Source: DATGMS01 sp040905145 (GTDB lineage: Bacteria; Bacteroidota; Bacteroidia; Cytophagales; Cyclobacteriaceae). From it: a DNA stretch of 64,000 nt. Of this stretch, positions 1-9,019 are shown piece after piece. The position numbers were made by a program, and so were the translations under genes. Location of the stretch: assembly GCA_040905145.1 (NCBI GenBank), contig JBBDSC010000161.1, positions 43,597 to 107,596 of the forward strand. Reading direction: 5' to 3'. Position 1 is the stretch's first letter. Every line of letters begins with the position of its first letter. The notes beneath the pieces were generated by a model that saw only the letters and a list, made by a program, of their open reading frames with translations, made no database searches and was not told the origin of the DNA.

Positions 1-1
1 G

Positions 2-1048
2 ATCACTAATATCCAATCCAAAGAAGGCACTAAACTTAATGCCAAAAGAGGGAGTTTTTATAATACGGAAGCTAAGGTTTTCACCTTCTATGACGGGGAT
101 GTAGAAACAGAGAACAGTAAGATTTCCGCAGAAATTCTTTATTACGACGAAAAACAGCAATACTATGAGGCATTGGAAAATGTGAGCGTATTCAATAAAG
201 AAAGGAACGTGGAAGTCTTTGGAGAAGAAGGAAAATATTGGGAAGACCGAAAATATTCCAAAGTGTATGGCAATGCTTTAGTGCGAAAATATTTTGAAAA
301 AGACACGCTCTACATGATCGCGGATACCCTGATCTCCCAAGACAGCGAAGATGCCTCCAATAGGTACTTACAGGCGTTTTCCAATATGCGGATGATAAAA
401 TCAGATATTGCCGGCAGGTCGGATTCGATGGTGTATATCTATTCGGATTCTACCATTTACCTTATTGGAGATCCTGTTATATGGAACAACAAGAGCCAGA
501 TTACAGCGGATAGTATCCGATTCCTGATTGCCAACGAAGAAATAGACAAGGCTTATTTAAAGGAAAATACTTTTGCAGTAACCAAGGATACCATCTCAAA
601 TTATAACCAAATCAGGGGCAGAAAAATGACAGGCTACTTTTTGGAGGGGCAGATGAGTAAATTAGATGTGGAAGGCAATGGAGAATCCTTGTACTTCGCC
701 TTAGAAAACGACACCACCATACGTGGAGTAAACAAGTTGTTGTGTGGAAGGATTCTAATGCATTTTGAGGAAGGTCAGGTCAGCAGCATCAATCATACCA
801 TCAAGCCGGAAGCTACCTTTACCCCTCCCCATTTATTGGAGGAAGAGAATATGGCATTGAGCGGATTTGAATGGAGAGAGGAAGAACAACCTACTATGGC
901 GATGATCAATGACTGGAGAACGCCCAAAATAAGAAAAGAAAAAGAATTTAATTTTTTCAACGAACCAAATGTTCGGTTACCTTATCCTGACTCGGATGAA
1001 ATACTGAAAATCTTGAACAAAGGGGCCAATCCGGTACCCAAAGAGTAA
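2..1048 (+). CDS. OstA-like outer-membrane/LPS-transport protein, 5' end missing
   Basis: The reading frame is open from the first bases of the window, so the N-terminus lies outside; the first internal ATG is at 173, but coding sense continues upstream of it. The protein is rich in short beta-type repeats in which residues recur in patterns such as KVYGNALVRKYFEKDTLYMIADTL and YIYSDSTIYLIGDPVIW (each read here only as a pattern of D-T-L / D-S-x-I-Y units), typical of the OstA/LptA beta-jellyroll fold. OstA/LptA/LptD proteins carry lipopolysaccharide across the periplasm to the outer membrane. Bacteroidota have long OstA-like proteins of this kind near cell-envelope genes, and bamD lies just downstream. 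The C-terminus (LNKGANPVPKE) is intact. Family assignment is good; the exact role (LptA-like bridge or other) cannot be decided from the fragment. Confidence 0.7.
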   Translation: MTNIQSKEGTKLNAKRGSFYNTEAKVFTFYDGDVETENSKISAEILYYDEKQQYYEALENVSVFNKERNVEVFGEEGKYWEDRKYSKVYGNALVRKYFEKDTLYMIADTLISQDSEDASNRYLQAFSNMRMIKSDIAGRSDSMVYIYSDSTIYLIGDPVIWNNKSQITADSIRFLIANEEIDKAYLKENTFAVTKDTISNYNQIRGRKMTGYFLEGQMSKLDVEGNGESLYFALENDTTIRGVNKLLCGRILMHFEEGQVSSINHTIKPEATFTPPHLLEEENMALSGFEWREEEQPTMAMINDWRTPKIRKEKEFNFFNEPNVRLPYPDSDEILKILNKGANPVPKE

Positions 1049-1239
1049 TTATTGGAGGATCAAAGATTACCATCCCTGTATCATCAGCAAAATTTAACGG
1101 ATGATTTAAAATAAAATTTTATACTGCTTAACATTTTTTAACCCTTAAACCTTTAAAAGTCGAAACCTTATCTGTATTTTTATAGTATATCTTAATAACG
1201 TTTAAAAACCATCTACAGGCTTATTGATAAACATTTTAC

Positions 1240-1953
1240 ATGAAACCAATTTTATCGCTGTTCATTATATTTTTCTTGCTTCTTCATTTAAATACTGAAG
1301 GTCAGGTGCGTGTGTTAAATGAAGCTGTGGAATTTAATGGCAAGATCAATACTTCACAAAGGAAATCCCTCATTCTTCAAAACGACTCCGATATAGCCAA
1401 AGAATATATATTGAAATTTATGCGTGGAAATATTGCTTCCTCTCAAAATATTAAAATCTGTCTGGACAATACCTGCTTTGATCCTAAAAAGGATTTGGCA
1501 AAGGTTAATTTAAAATTGAAACCAGGGGAAATCTTCACGGATTTGTACCTTGAATTTGATTTAGGAATCACCGAGGCAAAGGGGACTTTTGACCTACATT
1601 TTGCCAATACAGAAAATCTTCGGGACGTTTTCATTATAGAAAGTGTTTATAATGTGGAAAATCCCAACAGTGATGGCAATGAAGTCCATCACAAAGACAT
1701 CCAATTAGGAAGTGTTTATCCCAATCCTAGTACCAGGATAGCACAATTGGATTATGAAATTAAAAACCCAAGAATAAACGCCAGGATAGTCATAAACAGC
1801 TTTATTGGCAATCCCGTGTTCGACTTTAACCTTGATCCTAATCAGAAATCCATAGTAATTAATGTAACTGACCTTAATCCTGGAATATATTTTTATACAT
1901 TAATTGTGGACAACAAAAATATAGTCACCAAAAAGCTCGTTGTCAAAAGATAA
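1240..1953 (+). CDS. Secreted protein with T9SS type A C-terminal sorting domain
   Basis: A 237-residue protein with an N-terminal signal peptide (MKPILSLFIIFFLLLHLNTEGQ), a middle region of about 120 residues that I do not recognise, and a C-terminal domain from about residue 155. That domain has the LGSVYPNPS motif, a beta-rich stretch ending in GIYFYTLIVDN, and the terminal KKLVVKR that mark Por/type IX secretion cargo. Such proteins cross the inner membrane by Sec and the outer membrane by T9SS, where the tail is cut off or used for surface anchoring. The mature part has two cysteines in ICLDNTCFD that may form a disulfide. The function of the mature part is unknown. The gene stands alone between the OstA-like gene and the bamD promoter. 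Confidence 0.75.
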   Translation: MKPILSLFIIFFLLLHLNTEGQVRVLNEAVEFNGKINTSQRKSLILQNDSDIAKEYILKFMRGNIASSQNIKICLDNTCFDPKKDLAKVNLKLKPGEIFTDLYLEFDLGITEAKGTFDLHFANTENLRDVFIIESVYNVENPNSDGNEVHHKDIQLGSVYPNPSTRIAQLDYEIKNPRINARIVINSFIGNPVFDFNLDPNQKSIVINVTDLNPGIYFYTLIVDNKNIVTKKLVVKR

Positions 1954-1981
1954 TCCCCCAAACGGCCAAGCGCGCATATTG

Positions 1982-2012
1982 TTTGATGGGGAATTTTAAT
2001 CCCTTATATTTG
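1982..2012 (+). promoter_or_regulatory. Bacteroidota-type promoter for bamD-rpoZ-coaBC
   Basis: TTTG at 1982-1985 and TATATTTG at 2005-2012 are separated by 19 bases. This matches the Bacteroidota sigma-ABfr consensus (TTTG, 17-23 bases, TAnnTTTG). The start of transcription would fall near 2016-2018, giving a leader of only about ten bases before the bamD ATG at 2027. Confidence 0.7.
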
Positions 2013-2026
2013 CATTTTGAAAAAAG

Positions 2027-2959
2027 ATGAGAAAATTCGCTTTCCATATAATAGTATCAATTATCACCCTATCGCTTAGTTCATGTGGGGAATTCTACAA
2101 GTTGGAGAAAAGCACCAACTGGGATGAACTGTACGAAGCATCCAATAGGTATTACCAGAATGAAGATTACAACAAAGCTATCATTCTTTATGACAAGGTC
2201 CTACCGGTAATCCGCGGTAGTGAAAAGTCAGAATTGGCAGAATTCAATTATGCTTATGCCCATTTCCAAACTAAAAGATATATTGAGGCTGCAGGTTATT
2301 TCAAAAGCTTTTATGACACCTACAATAGAAGCCCCATGGCCGAAGAAGCATTGTTTATGCATGCCTATTCATTATACCTGGATGCCCCGGATTATAACCT
2401 GGACCAGAGAAGTAGCAAAGAGGCAGTGAATGCAATTCAGATGTTTATCAACAGGTTTCCAGACTCGGACTCCTACGAAAGGGCGATGGGGATGATAGAT
2501 AACCTTCAAAAAAGATTTGAAGAGAAAGCTTATCGGGAGTCGAAAATGTATTACCGGCTCACAGAAGGTTTGTTTCCTGGCGATTTCTACAGGGCCTGCA
2601 TCGTGAATTTTCAGAATTTCGCCAAAAATTATCCAGATAGCGAATACAATGAAGAGTTGGCTTTCCGATTGGTTGAAGTGAGCTATACCTATGCTGATAA
2701 CAGCATCTTTAGCAAAAAAGAAGAAAGATTGAACCAATCGCTTGAATTTGGCAATGATTTTATGAGAAAGTATCCAGAAAGTTCATTCACCAATAATGTC
2801 GGCAATATTATCACACAAGCTAAATCCACTTTAGCTTCCCATAATAAGGTCAAGAAAGAATATGATGAAAGGTCAGCAGAGGCCAAAAGAGCAGCGGAAG
2901 AGGAGGAATCTAGAAACAGGGAAGCCACCGAGGCATTGAAAGAGGTAGAAAACAATTAG
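2027..2959 (+). CDS. bamD: Outer-membrane protein assembly factor BamD (lipoprotein)
   Basis: A 310-residue lipoprotein. The N-terminus MRKFAFHIIVSIITLSLSSC ends in a lipobox cysteine at residue 20. Downstream are tetratricopeptide-like helices (YYQNEDYNKAIILYDKVLP, AEFNYAYAHFQTKRYIEAAGYFKSF, cut to motifs here) characteristic of BamD/ComL. BamD is the essential lipoprotein of the BAM complex, which inserts beta-barrel proteins into the outer membrane. It is longer at the C-terminus than the E. coli protein (about 245 residues), with a charged coiled-coil tail (YDERSAEAKRAAEEEESRNR), which is usual in this phylum. rpoZ starts 22 bases downstream and coaBC follows, so the three probably form one operon. 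Confidence 0.9.
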   Translation: MRKFAFHIIVSIITLSLSSCGEFYKLEKSTNWDELYEASNRYYQNEDYNKAIILYDKVLPVIRGSEKSELAEFNYAYAHFQTKRYIEAAGYFKSFYDTYNRSPMAEEALFMHAYSLYLDAPDYNLDQRSSKEAVNAIQMFINRFPDSDSYERAMGMIDNLQKRFEEKAYRESKMYYRLTEGLFPGDFYRACIVNFQNFAKNYPDSEYNEELAFRLVEVSYTYADNSIFSKKEERLNQSLEFGNDFMRKYPESSFTNNVGNIITQAKSTLASHNKVKKEYDERSAEAKRAAEEEESRNREATEALKEVENN

Positions 2960-2981
2960 AATATAAATAAAATATAATATA

Positions 2982-3296
2982 ATGGCAGTTAACCCGTCCA
3001 TCGTCACAAGGGATTTAGATAAGATCGCAACTAAATCCGGCAATCTTTACGAATCACTTCACATCATTTCCCAAAGGGCAAAGCAGATTTCTTCTACCAT
3101 GAAAGAAGATCTGAACAACAAGTTGTCAGAGTTTGCCTCTACTGTGGATAATTTAGAGGAAGTTTTTGAAAATAAAGAACAGATAGAAATTTCCAAGTTT
3201 TATGAAAGGATGCCTAAGCCAACTACATTGGCCATGGAAGAATTCATGGAAGATAAGATCATGTTCCGTCATCCAGAAGTAGAAAGCGAAGAATAA
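2982..3296 (+). CDS. rpoZ: DNA-directed RNA polymerase omega subunit
   Basis: A 104-residue protein with the omega-type opening (SIVTRDLDKIATKSGNLYES) and the helix LHIISQRAKQIS, corresponding to the segment of omega that clamps the beta-prime C-terminus. Omega helps assemble and stabilise RNA polymerase. The position between bamD and coaBC is the usual place in Bacteroidota; in many bacteria rpoZ also neighbours coaBC (dfp). The acidic C-terminal tail (HPEVESEE) is like that of relatives. coaBC begins 5 bases after the stop codon. Confidence 0.9.
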   Translation: MAVNPSIVTRDLDKIATKSGNLYESLHIISQRAKQISSTMKEDLNNKLSEFASTVDNLEEVFENKEQIEISKFYERMPKPTTLAMEEFMEDKIMFRHPEVESEE

Positions 3297-3301
3297 AATT
3301 A

Positions 3302-4507
3302 ATGCTACTGCAGGGAAAGCGCATATTGCTTGGCATAACCGGTAGTATTGCTGCCTACAAGGCAGCACATTTAACCAGATTATTAGTCAAAGAAGGAGCA
3401 GAAGTACAGATTATTATGAGTACTTCTGCTCTTGACTTTATTACCCCCCTCACCCTAGCCACCCTCTCCAAAAAGCCGGTCTTATGTGAATTTCAAGATT
3501 CGAAAAACGGGGAATGGAACAATCATGTGGAACTGGGACTTTGGGCGGATCTTTTTTTAATTGCCCCCATTAGTGCCAATACCCTGGCCAAATTTGCCAA
3601 TGGGTCCTGCGATAACCTGCTAACGGCCACCTACCTCTCTGCCAAATGTCCGGTAATGATTGCCCCGGCCATGGACCTGGACATGTACCAACATCCTTCT
3701 GTAAAAGTTAACCTGAGCAAGGTCAGTAAGTTTGGCAATATTATATTGGAAGCAGAAGAAGGCGAACTGGCAAGTGGGCTTTTGGGACAAGGCAGATTAA
3801 TGGAACCGGAACACATCCTTGAAAAAGTTTTGGCACATTTTGAGTCCGGGAACCATCTTTATGGAAAAAAGTTTTTAATCACGGCAGGGCCTACTTATGA
3901 GGCAATAGATCCAGTTAGGTTTATTGGGAACCATTCCAGTGGAAAAATGGGTGTGGCCATTGCGGAAGAAGTGGCACGTAAAGGGGCTCATATTATTTTG
4001 GTCCTGGGACCAAGTTCCGTCGAGGCTTCCCATCCTAATATCAATACCATCAGGATCAACAGTGCCGCGGAGATGTATGAAACTGCCAGTTCATATCACC
4101 AAAACATGGATTGTTGCATATTTGCCGCTGCAGTGGCCGATTATGCCCCCGTGCATCCTGCTAAAAAGAAAATCAAGAAGAAAACAGGGGAAATGAGCAT
4201 TCCTTTAAAGAAGAACATAGACATTGCATGCACCTTGGGTGCTTTGAAAAAAGACCACCAGGTCCATATAGGATTTGCTCTCGAGACCCATGATGAAGAA
4301 ATAAACGCCAAAGAAAAGCTTGAAAAAAAGAACTTTGATATAATCGTGCTCAATTCATTGAAGGATGCAGGTGCAGGTTTTAAACATAACACCAACAAAG
4401 TCACCTTTTTCTATAAAAATGGAGAAAAAGAAGTCTCTGAACTACTTCCTAAGAATCAAATTGCTGCTTTGATTGTTGAGAATATCAAAAAAGTCCTTAA
4501 GCAATAA
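3302..4507 (+). CDS. coaBC: Bifunctional phosphopantothenoylcysteine decarboxylase / phosphopantothenate-cysteine ligase
   Basis: A 401-residue two-domain enzyme of coenzyme A synthesis. The N-terminal half (about 1-185) is the FMN-binding CoaC decarboxylase: GITGSIAAYKAAHLTRLL at the start, and PAMDLDMYQHPSV, the conserved substrate-recognition segment. The C-terminal half is the CoaB ligase, with ITAGPTYEAIDPVRFIGNHS, SSGKMG and AAAVADYAP, the nucleotide- and phosphopantothenate-binding motifs, and a KKNIDI motif. It couples cysteine to 4'-phosphopantothenate using CTP and then decarboxylates the product. Length matches the family. It closes the bamD-rpoZ-coaBC operon. Confidence 0.95.
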   Translation: MLLQGKRILLGITGSIAAYKAAHLTRLLVKEGAEVQIIMSTSALDFITPLTLATLSKKPVLCEFQDSKNGEWNNHVELGLWADLFLIAPISANTLAKFANGSCDNLLTATYLSAKCPVMIAPAMDLDMYQHPSVKVNLSKVSKFGNIILEAEEGELASGLLGQGRLMEPEHILEKVLAHFESGNHLYGKKFLITAGPTYEAIDPVRFIGNHSSGKMGVAIAEEVARKGAHIILVLGPSSVEASHPNINTIRINSAAEMYETASSYHQNMDCCIFAAAVADYAPVHPAKKKIKKKTGEMSIPLKKNIDIACTLGALKKDHQVHIGFALETHDEEINAKEKLEKKNFDIIVLNSLKDAGAGFKHNTNKVTFFYKNGEKEVSELLPKNQIAALIVENIKKVLKQ

Positions 4508-4670
4508 TGGATTGCACATTATTCCTTATCTTTAACATCAATGAACATTCTCAATTAATCCTCATGGGACTGCTTTAGAAAGAAAGATCTGCGATATTTA
4601 ACCTAAGACAAAAGCAGATTTCCCTCTGTTTGGGGCAGATTCAGGACAAGTAAGGACCAATTCCCAGCCT

Positions 4671-5570
4671 ATGAAAACCATTTGTTTTATATTCTTTGCT
4701 TTCCTGGCCAGCACTGTTTCAGCCCAACAGCTTAATTTTACCGTTACCATTAACAGTGACCGGGCCAATACGCAGGAAAGGGATATTTTTGAAAACATGA
4801 AGGCATCTTTCGAACAATTTCTAAATGGCAGAAACTGGATAGAGGACGAATTCAGCCCCGAGGAAAGGATCAAAGGAAATCTCCTGATTACGATCAATGA
4901 AATGCCCAAAGTGGGCCTTTTTAATGCTACCGTTCAAGTTCAAACCGTGCGCCCAATATATGGTTCCAACTACGAGAGCATCCTCCTTAATTTTGCCGAC
5001 AGGAATTGGACCTTTGAATATGTAGAATCTCAACCCTTGGAATTCAACAGGTTTAGCTTTATCGACAATATTTCCTCTTTATTGGCTTTCTATGCTTATG
5101 TTGCTATCGGCATTGATTATGATTCTTTTTCCTTAAGGGGAGGGGATTCCTCCTTCGAAGTTGTCAATAATATTGTATTGAATGCCCAGCGGTCCTCCAG
5201 GCCGGGATGGAGCCAAAATCCATCGGACAGAAGGAACCGATATTGGCTCGCCAATGACTTGTATGGTTCCCAGGTCATGGTCTCCATAAGAGATGCCTAC
5301 TACCTTTATCACAGACGGGGCATGGACCTTCTTGCCACTAAACCCGAAGAGGCCTACGGGAACATTGTAGAGGCTCTAAAAAAGGTTTCAGAAGCAAATA
5401 AATCCCAGCCAAACAGTATCCTGGCCATTACGTTTATGGATGCTAAATCTGATGAAATCAGCAAAATCCTTAAAAACGCCTCCCTGGAAATAAGGACGGA
5501 AGCAGTGGAGTTGCTTCTACAATTAGATCCCAACAATTCGAGAAAATACAATGAAATCCTTAAAGGCTAA
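4671..5570 (+). CDS. DUF4835 family exported protein
   Basis: A 299-residue protein with a signal peptide (MKTICFIFFAFLASTVSAQ). The body matches the Bacteroidota DUF4835 family: the conserved NGRNWIEDEFSPEERIKGN and NYESILLNFADRNWTFEY segments and the AYVAIGIDYDSFSLRGG block are visible. The function is unknown. Members are nearly always encoded between coaBC and recN, as here, which suggests an envelope or housekeeping role, but this is only context. The C-terminal 80 residues are predicted helical. It is probably periplasmic. Confidence 0.8.
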   Translation: MKTICFIFFAFLASTVSAQQLNFTVTINSDRANTQERDIFENMKASFEQFLNGRNWIEDEFSPEERIKGNLLITINEMPKVGLFNATVQVQTVRPIYGSNYESILLNFADRNWTFEYVESQPLEFNRFSFIDNISSLLAFYAYVAIGIDYDSFSLRGGDSSFEVVNNIVLNAQRSSRPGWSQNPSDRRNRYWLANDLYGSQVMVSIRDAYYLYHRRGMDLLATKPEEAYGNIVEALKKVSEANKSQPNSILAITFMDAKSDEISKILKNASLEIRTEAVELLLQLDPNNSRKYNEILKG

Positions 5571-5619
5571 GAAGATATTTCTCCAGGTTTCGATCAGATT
5601 ACCTTAACCGATTTAACCT

Positions 5620-7272
5620 ATGCTAAAAAACCTAAGCATTTCCAATTATGCGCTTATAGAAACTTTGGAAATGGAACCCTCCAAAGCCCTGAATATAATC
5701 ACCGGTGAAACAGGTGCCGGTAAATCCATCATGCTCGGCGCAGTGGGTCTTTTACTGGGAAATAGGGCAGATACCAAAGCTTTATTCGATGAAAACAAAA
5801 AATGTATCATTGAGGGGCTTTTTAACATCAGCTCTTATGGGTTGGAATCATTTTTTGATGCTGAAGATCTTGATTTTGAGCCACAATGCATCATAAGAAG
5901 GGAAATATTGCCTTCAGGTAAATCCCGGGCTTTTATCAATGACTCCCCCGTAAAGTTGGAAACCCTGAAAATACTGGCCAAATCATTGGTAGATATCCAT
6001 TCTCAGCACGACACTTTACTTTTAGGCGCTTCCGATTATCAATTGAACCTCATTGATGCTTTTGCTGAAAGTGATGCTGAGTTCAACGCCTTTTCCGCGG
6101 AATACAAGCATTTCCGAAAGGCAAAAAAAGCACATGACCAACTGTCCAAAGAAGCCTTTGAGTTAAAAAAGGAAGCAGACTATAACAAATTCCAACTTGA
6201 AGAACTTTCTGTCATTAAGCTGATAAAAGGTGAACAGATAGAATTGGAAGAACAACAGGAAATACTTGATAATGCCGAAGAGATAAAAGCCAAGATCAAT
6301 GAAGCCCTTCATCATCTGAACGCAGAACAATTTGGTGCGATGATCCTGTTCAGCCAGGTCCATCAAAACCTGAACCAGCTTTCCCGGTATGGGCAAAAAT
6401 TCACAGAACTTAAGGATCGGTTCAACAGCATTTTAATAGAAATAACGGATATTTCTGCAACTTTGGAAGACGAAGACCGTGGGCTGGAAGTTGACTACGA
6501 AAAATTGAACATAGTGAGGGAAAGGTTGAGCAAAATCTATCAACTACAACAAAAACATGGTGTAGATACGGTAGCAGCTTTAATGCAAATAGAATCCGAC
6601 CTTTCGGATAAGGTTTTTCAGATTGATCACTTGGATGAGAAAATGGAAGAACTACGGCTCGAAATGGAAGCTGCATGGGAGGATTTGCATAAAAAAGGAA
6701 CTCTGTTGTCTGAGAAAAGAACGGCATCTTTTGAAACCTTCAGCAGAAACATCACCAAATTACTGGCTCAATTGGGCATGGAAAATGCGGTTATTCAAGT
6801 GGAAAGAAAAGCAATGGATCCAATCAATTCTGGATTGGATGAAATAGAAATATTGTTTTCTGCCAACAAGGGGGTCAAACCTCAACCTATTCGCCAAATT
6901 GCTTCAGGGGGTGAATTTTCCAGGTTAATGTTTGCTATTAAGTATATCATGGCCGATAAGATGGCACTTCCCACATTGATCTTTGACGAAATTGATAGCG
7001 GGATATCAGGGGAAGTAGCCTTTAAAATGGTCAGCATGATGCAGGAAATAGCCAAAAATCACCAGGTTATCTGTATTAGCCACTTGCCCCAAGTAGCCGC
7101 AAAGGGAGAAAAGCATTATTTTGTTTATAAGGATAACAGTACAGAAAGGACCATCAGTAAAATCCGTTTGCTGTCCCAGCAAGAAAGGGAGACAGAAATT
7201 GCCAAAATGCTTGCTGGATCAAATCCTTCAGCCACGGCATTTGAAAGTGCCCGGGAGCTTTTAAATCAATAA
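5620..7272 (+). CDS. recN: DNA repair protein RecN (SMC-like ATPase)
   Basis: A 550-residue SMC-family ATPase. Walker A is GETGAGKS at residues 29-36; the ABC signature ASGGEFSR is near residues 428-435; Walker B is LIFDEIDSGISG from about residue 452. Between them lie two long helical stretches forming the coiled-coil arm (about 155-370, rich in E, K, L and Q). RecN acts in the recombinational repair of double-strand breaks, holding DNA ends together. Length and domain order are normal. It starts 49 bases after the DUF4835 gene. Confidence 0.95.
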   Translation: MLKNLSISNYALIETLEMEPSKALNIITGETGAGKSIMLGAVGLLLGNRADTKALFDENKKCIIEGLFNISSYGLESFFDAEDLDFEPQCIIRREILPSGKSRAFINDSPVKLETLKILAKSLVDIHSQHDTLLLGASDYQLNLIDAFAESDAEFNAFSAEYKHFRKAKKAHDQLSKEAFELKKEADYNKFQLEELSVIKLIKGEQIELEEQQEILDNAEEIKAKINEALHHLNAEQFGAMILFSQVHQNLNQLSRYGQKFTELKDRFNSILIEITDISATLEDEDRGLEVDYEKLNIVRERLSKIYQLQQKHGVDTVAALMQIESDLSDKVFQIDHLDEKMEELRLEMEAAWEDLHKKGTLLSEKRTASFETFSRNITKLLAQLGMENAVIQVERKAMDPINSGLDEIEILFSANKGVKPQPIRQIASGGEFSRLMFAIKYIMADKMALPTLIFDEIDSGISGEVAFKMVSMMQEIAKNHQVICISHLPQVAAKGEKHYFVYKDNSTERTISKIRLLSQQERETEIAKMLAGSNPSATAFESARELLNQ

Positions 7273-7332
7273 AAATTGAATGTTTCTATTCTTTCTGTAG
7301 GATTAAACTAAAAACCCTTATTTTTATGCGCA

Positions 7333-7340
7333 TAAATTTG
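7333..7340 (+). promoter_or_regulatory. Candidate -7 box for fabI
   Basis: TAAATTTG fits TAnnTTTG and lies 22 bases before the fabI ATG. I do not see a clear TTTG at the proper distance upstream, so only half of the promoter is supported. Confidence 0.4.
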
Positions 7341-7362
7341 AACCAATATAAAAAGATATAGT

Positions 7363-8181
7363 ATGTCCAATAATTTATTAACCGGGAAAAGAGGCATTAT
7401 TACAGGTGCTTTGGATGAAAACTCAATAGCTTGGCAGACAGCACTAAAAGCCAAAGAAGAAGGTGCCAAATTTGTCTTGACCAATGCTCCTATTGCCATG
7501 AGGATGGGAGCCATTCAGGATTTAGCAAAAGAATGTGAAACAATCGTTATTCCTGCAGATGCCACCTCATTGGAAGACATAGAAAAACTTTATGATGAAG
7601 CCAAAGAGTTTTTAGGTGGCAACTTCGACTTCATCCTTCATTCCATTGGAATGTCGCCTAATGTAAGAAAAGGGCGCCCCTACGGGGACCTTAATTATGA
7701 ATGGGTGCAAAAGACCTATGATGTATCGGCCACCTCTTTCCATAAGATGATGCAGGTAGCAGAAAAGAAAGATGTCATTAATGAGTGGGGATCTGTAGTC
7801 GGCCTCTCCTATATAGCTTCTCAACGGGTATTTCCATTCTATAATGATATGGGAGAAGCAAAAGCTTTATTAGAAAGTATCGCCAGAAGCTACGGTTATC
7901 GGTATGGAAAGCATAAAAAAGTGAGGGTAAATACCATATCCCAATCTCCAACCAAAACTACAGCCGGAACGGGTATCGATGGATTTAACGCCTTCTATAA
8001 TTTTTCAGATTCCATGTCTCCCTTGGGCAATGCTTCCGCTGAATCCTGTGCAAACTTTATAGTGTCCCTCTTCTCCGATTATACCAGAATGGTAACGATG
8101 CAGAACCTTTTCCATGATGGGGGCTATTCTTTTACCGGGATTTCCGAAGAAATCATTGAGCGATATAGTGATAAAAAATAG
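7363..8181 (+). CDS. fabI: Enoyl-[acyl-carrier-protein] reductase, NADH-dependent
   Basis: A 272-residue short-chain dehydrogenase of fatty-acid synthesis. It begins with the Rossmann segment LLTGKRGIITGALDENSIAW, where the usual glycine-rich loop is the G-x5-SIAW form special to FabI. Catalytic residues are visible: Tyr150 (LSYIAS) and Tyr160-x6-Lys167 (FYNDMGEAK). FabI reduces the trans-2-enoyl-ACP in the last step of each elongation cycle. Length is typical (about 260-275). The stop codon TAG abuts a strong terminator hairpin, so this ends its transcription unit. Confidence 0.95.
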   Translation: MSNNLLTGKRGIITGALDENSIAWQTALKAKEEGAKFVLTNAPIAMRMGAIQDLAKECETIVIPADATSLEDIEKLYDEAKEFLGGNFDFILHSIGMSPNVRKGRPYGDLNYEWVQKTYDVSATSFHKMMQVAEKKDVINEWGSVVGLSYIASQRVFPFYNDMGEAKALLESIARSYGYRYGKHKKVRVNTISQSPTKTTAGTGIDGFNAFYNFSDSMSPLGNASAESCANFIVSLFSDYTRMVTMQNLFHDGGYSFTGISEEIIERYSDKK

Positions 8182-8212
8182 CACAAAAGCCCCAGAATCC
8201 GGGGCTTTTGTG
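8182..8212 (+). terminator. Strong intrinsic terminator after fabI
   Basis: Perfect 12-base inverted repeat (CACAAAAGCCCC / GGGGCTTTTGTG) with a 7-base loop, starting on the base after the fabI stop codon. The GC-rich inner stem is flanked by A- and T-tracts, so it could work on both strands, serving fabI (+) and the converging TPR gene (-). Confidence 0.85.
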
Positions 8213-8285
8213 ATGGTCCTCCATCTTTCATCGGAGGGATGATTTGGAAACCTTCTGATTCACCTGCTCGCCACCAAAAGCTCCT

Positions 8286-8786
8286 TTATTCCAAAGGCTG
8301 GTGCAGCTTGTGCCTATCTTCTTTGGGGCGGGGTGTCAAATGATGCTTTTCTATGGTTCTAAAACAAGCATTCCACCGCAATTTAGCGTCATTATTGTCA
8401 GCTGGTCTTAACGAATCAGCTCTTTCAAATGCTTCCATAGCATCCTTCAGCCATTCGTAAGCATCATGTTTGCTGTCGGGGAATTCCCGTAATAAAGCTG
8501 CTTTCCCCTCCCTTTCAAGAATAATACCAGAATAGTATTCACGCTTATAATCATCCTTTAATTGGGACCTGAGAGAATTGGCTTCCTGGATTGTGGTTCC
8601 TTTGTTGAACTGATCGGTCAGTGTCAGGATGAGCGATACCAAAGCTTCCTGATTCCCAGGATCAATGGTCAGAATGTCACGGCAAATACTTTCAGCTTCT
8701 GCAGGATCATTTAATAACCTATAGCGGTCCACTTTCTCAAGAGCTCTTGGAATGGCTTCTTTGTTAATGGTTTTGAGTTCAGACAT
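8286..8786 (-). CDS. TPR-like protein of unknown function
   Basis: I place the start at the ATG at 8784-8786 (MSELKTINKEAIPRALEKVD), giving 166 residues; a longer frame reaching 8897 begins with an unconvincing Trp/Cys-rich stretch. The body has tetratricopeptide character: LNDPAEAESICRDILTIDPGNQEALVSL is a canonical TPR unit, followed by a helical segment and DAMEAFERADSLRPADNNDA, a second unit. No signal peptide or membrane segment, so probably cytoplasmic and involved in protein-protein contact. It converges on fabI across the shared terminator and is divergent from the permease gene. Confidence 0.65.
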   Translation of the reverse strand: MSELKTINKEAIPRALEKVDRYRLLNDPAEAESICRDILTIDPGNQEALVSLILTLTDQFNKGTTIQEANSLRSQLKDDYKREYYSGIILEREGKAALLREFPDSKHDAYEWLKDAMEAFERADSLRPADNNDAKLRWNACFRTIEKHHLTPRPKEDRHKLHQPLE

Positions 8787-9019
8787 GGCCTTTAATTTTG
8801 CTTTATAATCAATACAAGTTAACATTCCGCATGCCAATATCCAAGTCCAACCTTTTTGGAACAAACAAGACCAAAATAGCTCCACAAAAATCGCCACTTT
8901 ATTTAATAATTTTAGTATTAATCAATTTAAGTTCTAATTTAGTGCTTTCGTAAAAAAGATATTTACCTAATCAGCATTGAATATTCACAAAGGACTCCCA
9001 AAATAAAGCAAAATCCGGT

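Noticed and set aside
2372..2737. Minus-strand frame opposite bamD
   Set aside because: Overlaps a well-supported BamD gene with lipobox and TPR motifs on the plus strand.
8787..8897. Upstream extension of the TPR gene to 8897
   Set aside because: Added residues are rich in Trp, Cys and Phe with no TPR pattern; the ATG at 8784-8786 fits better.
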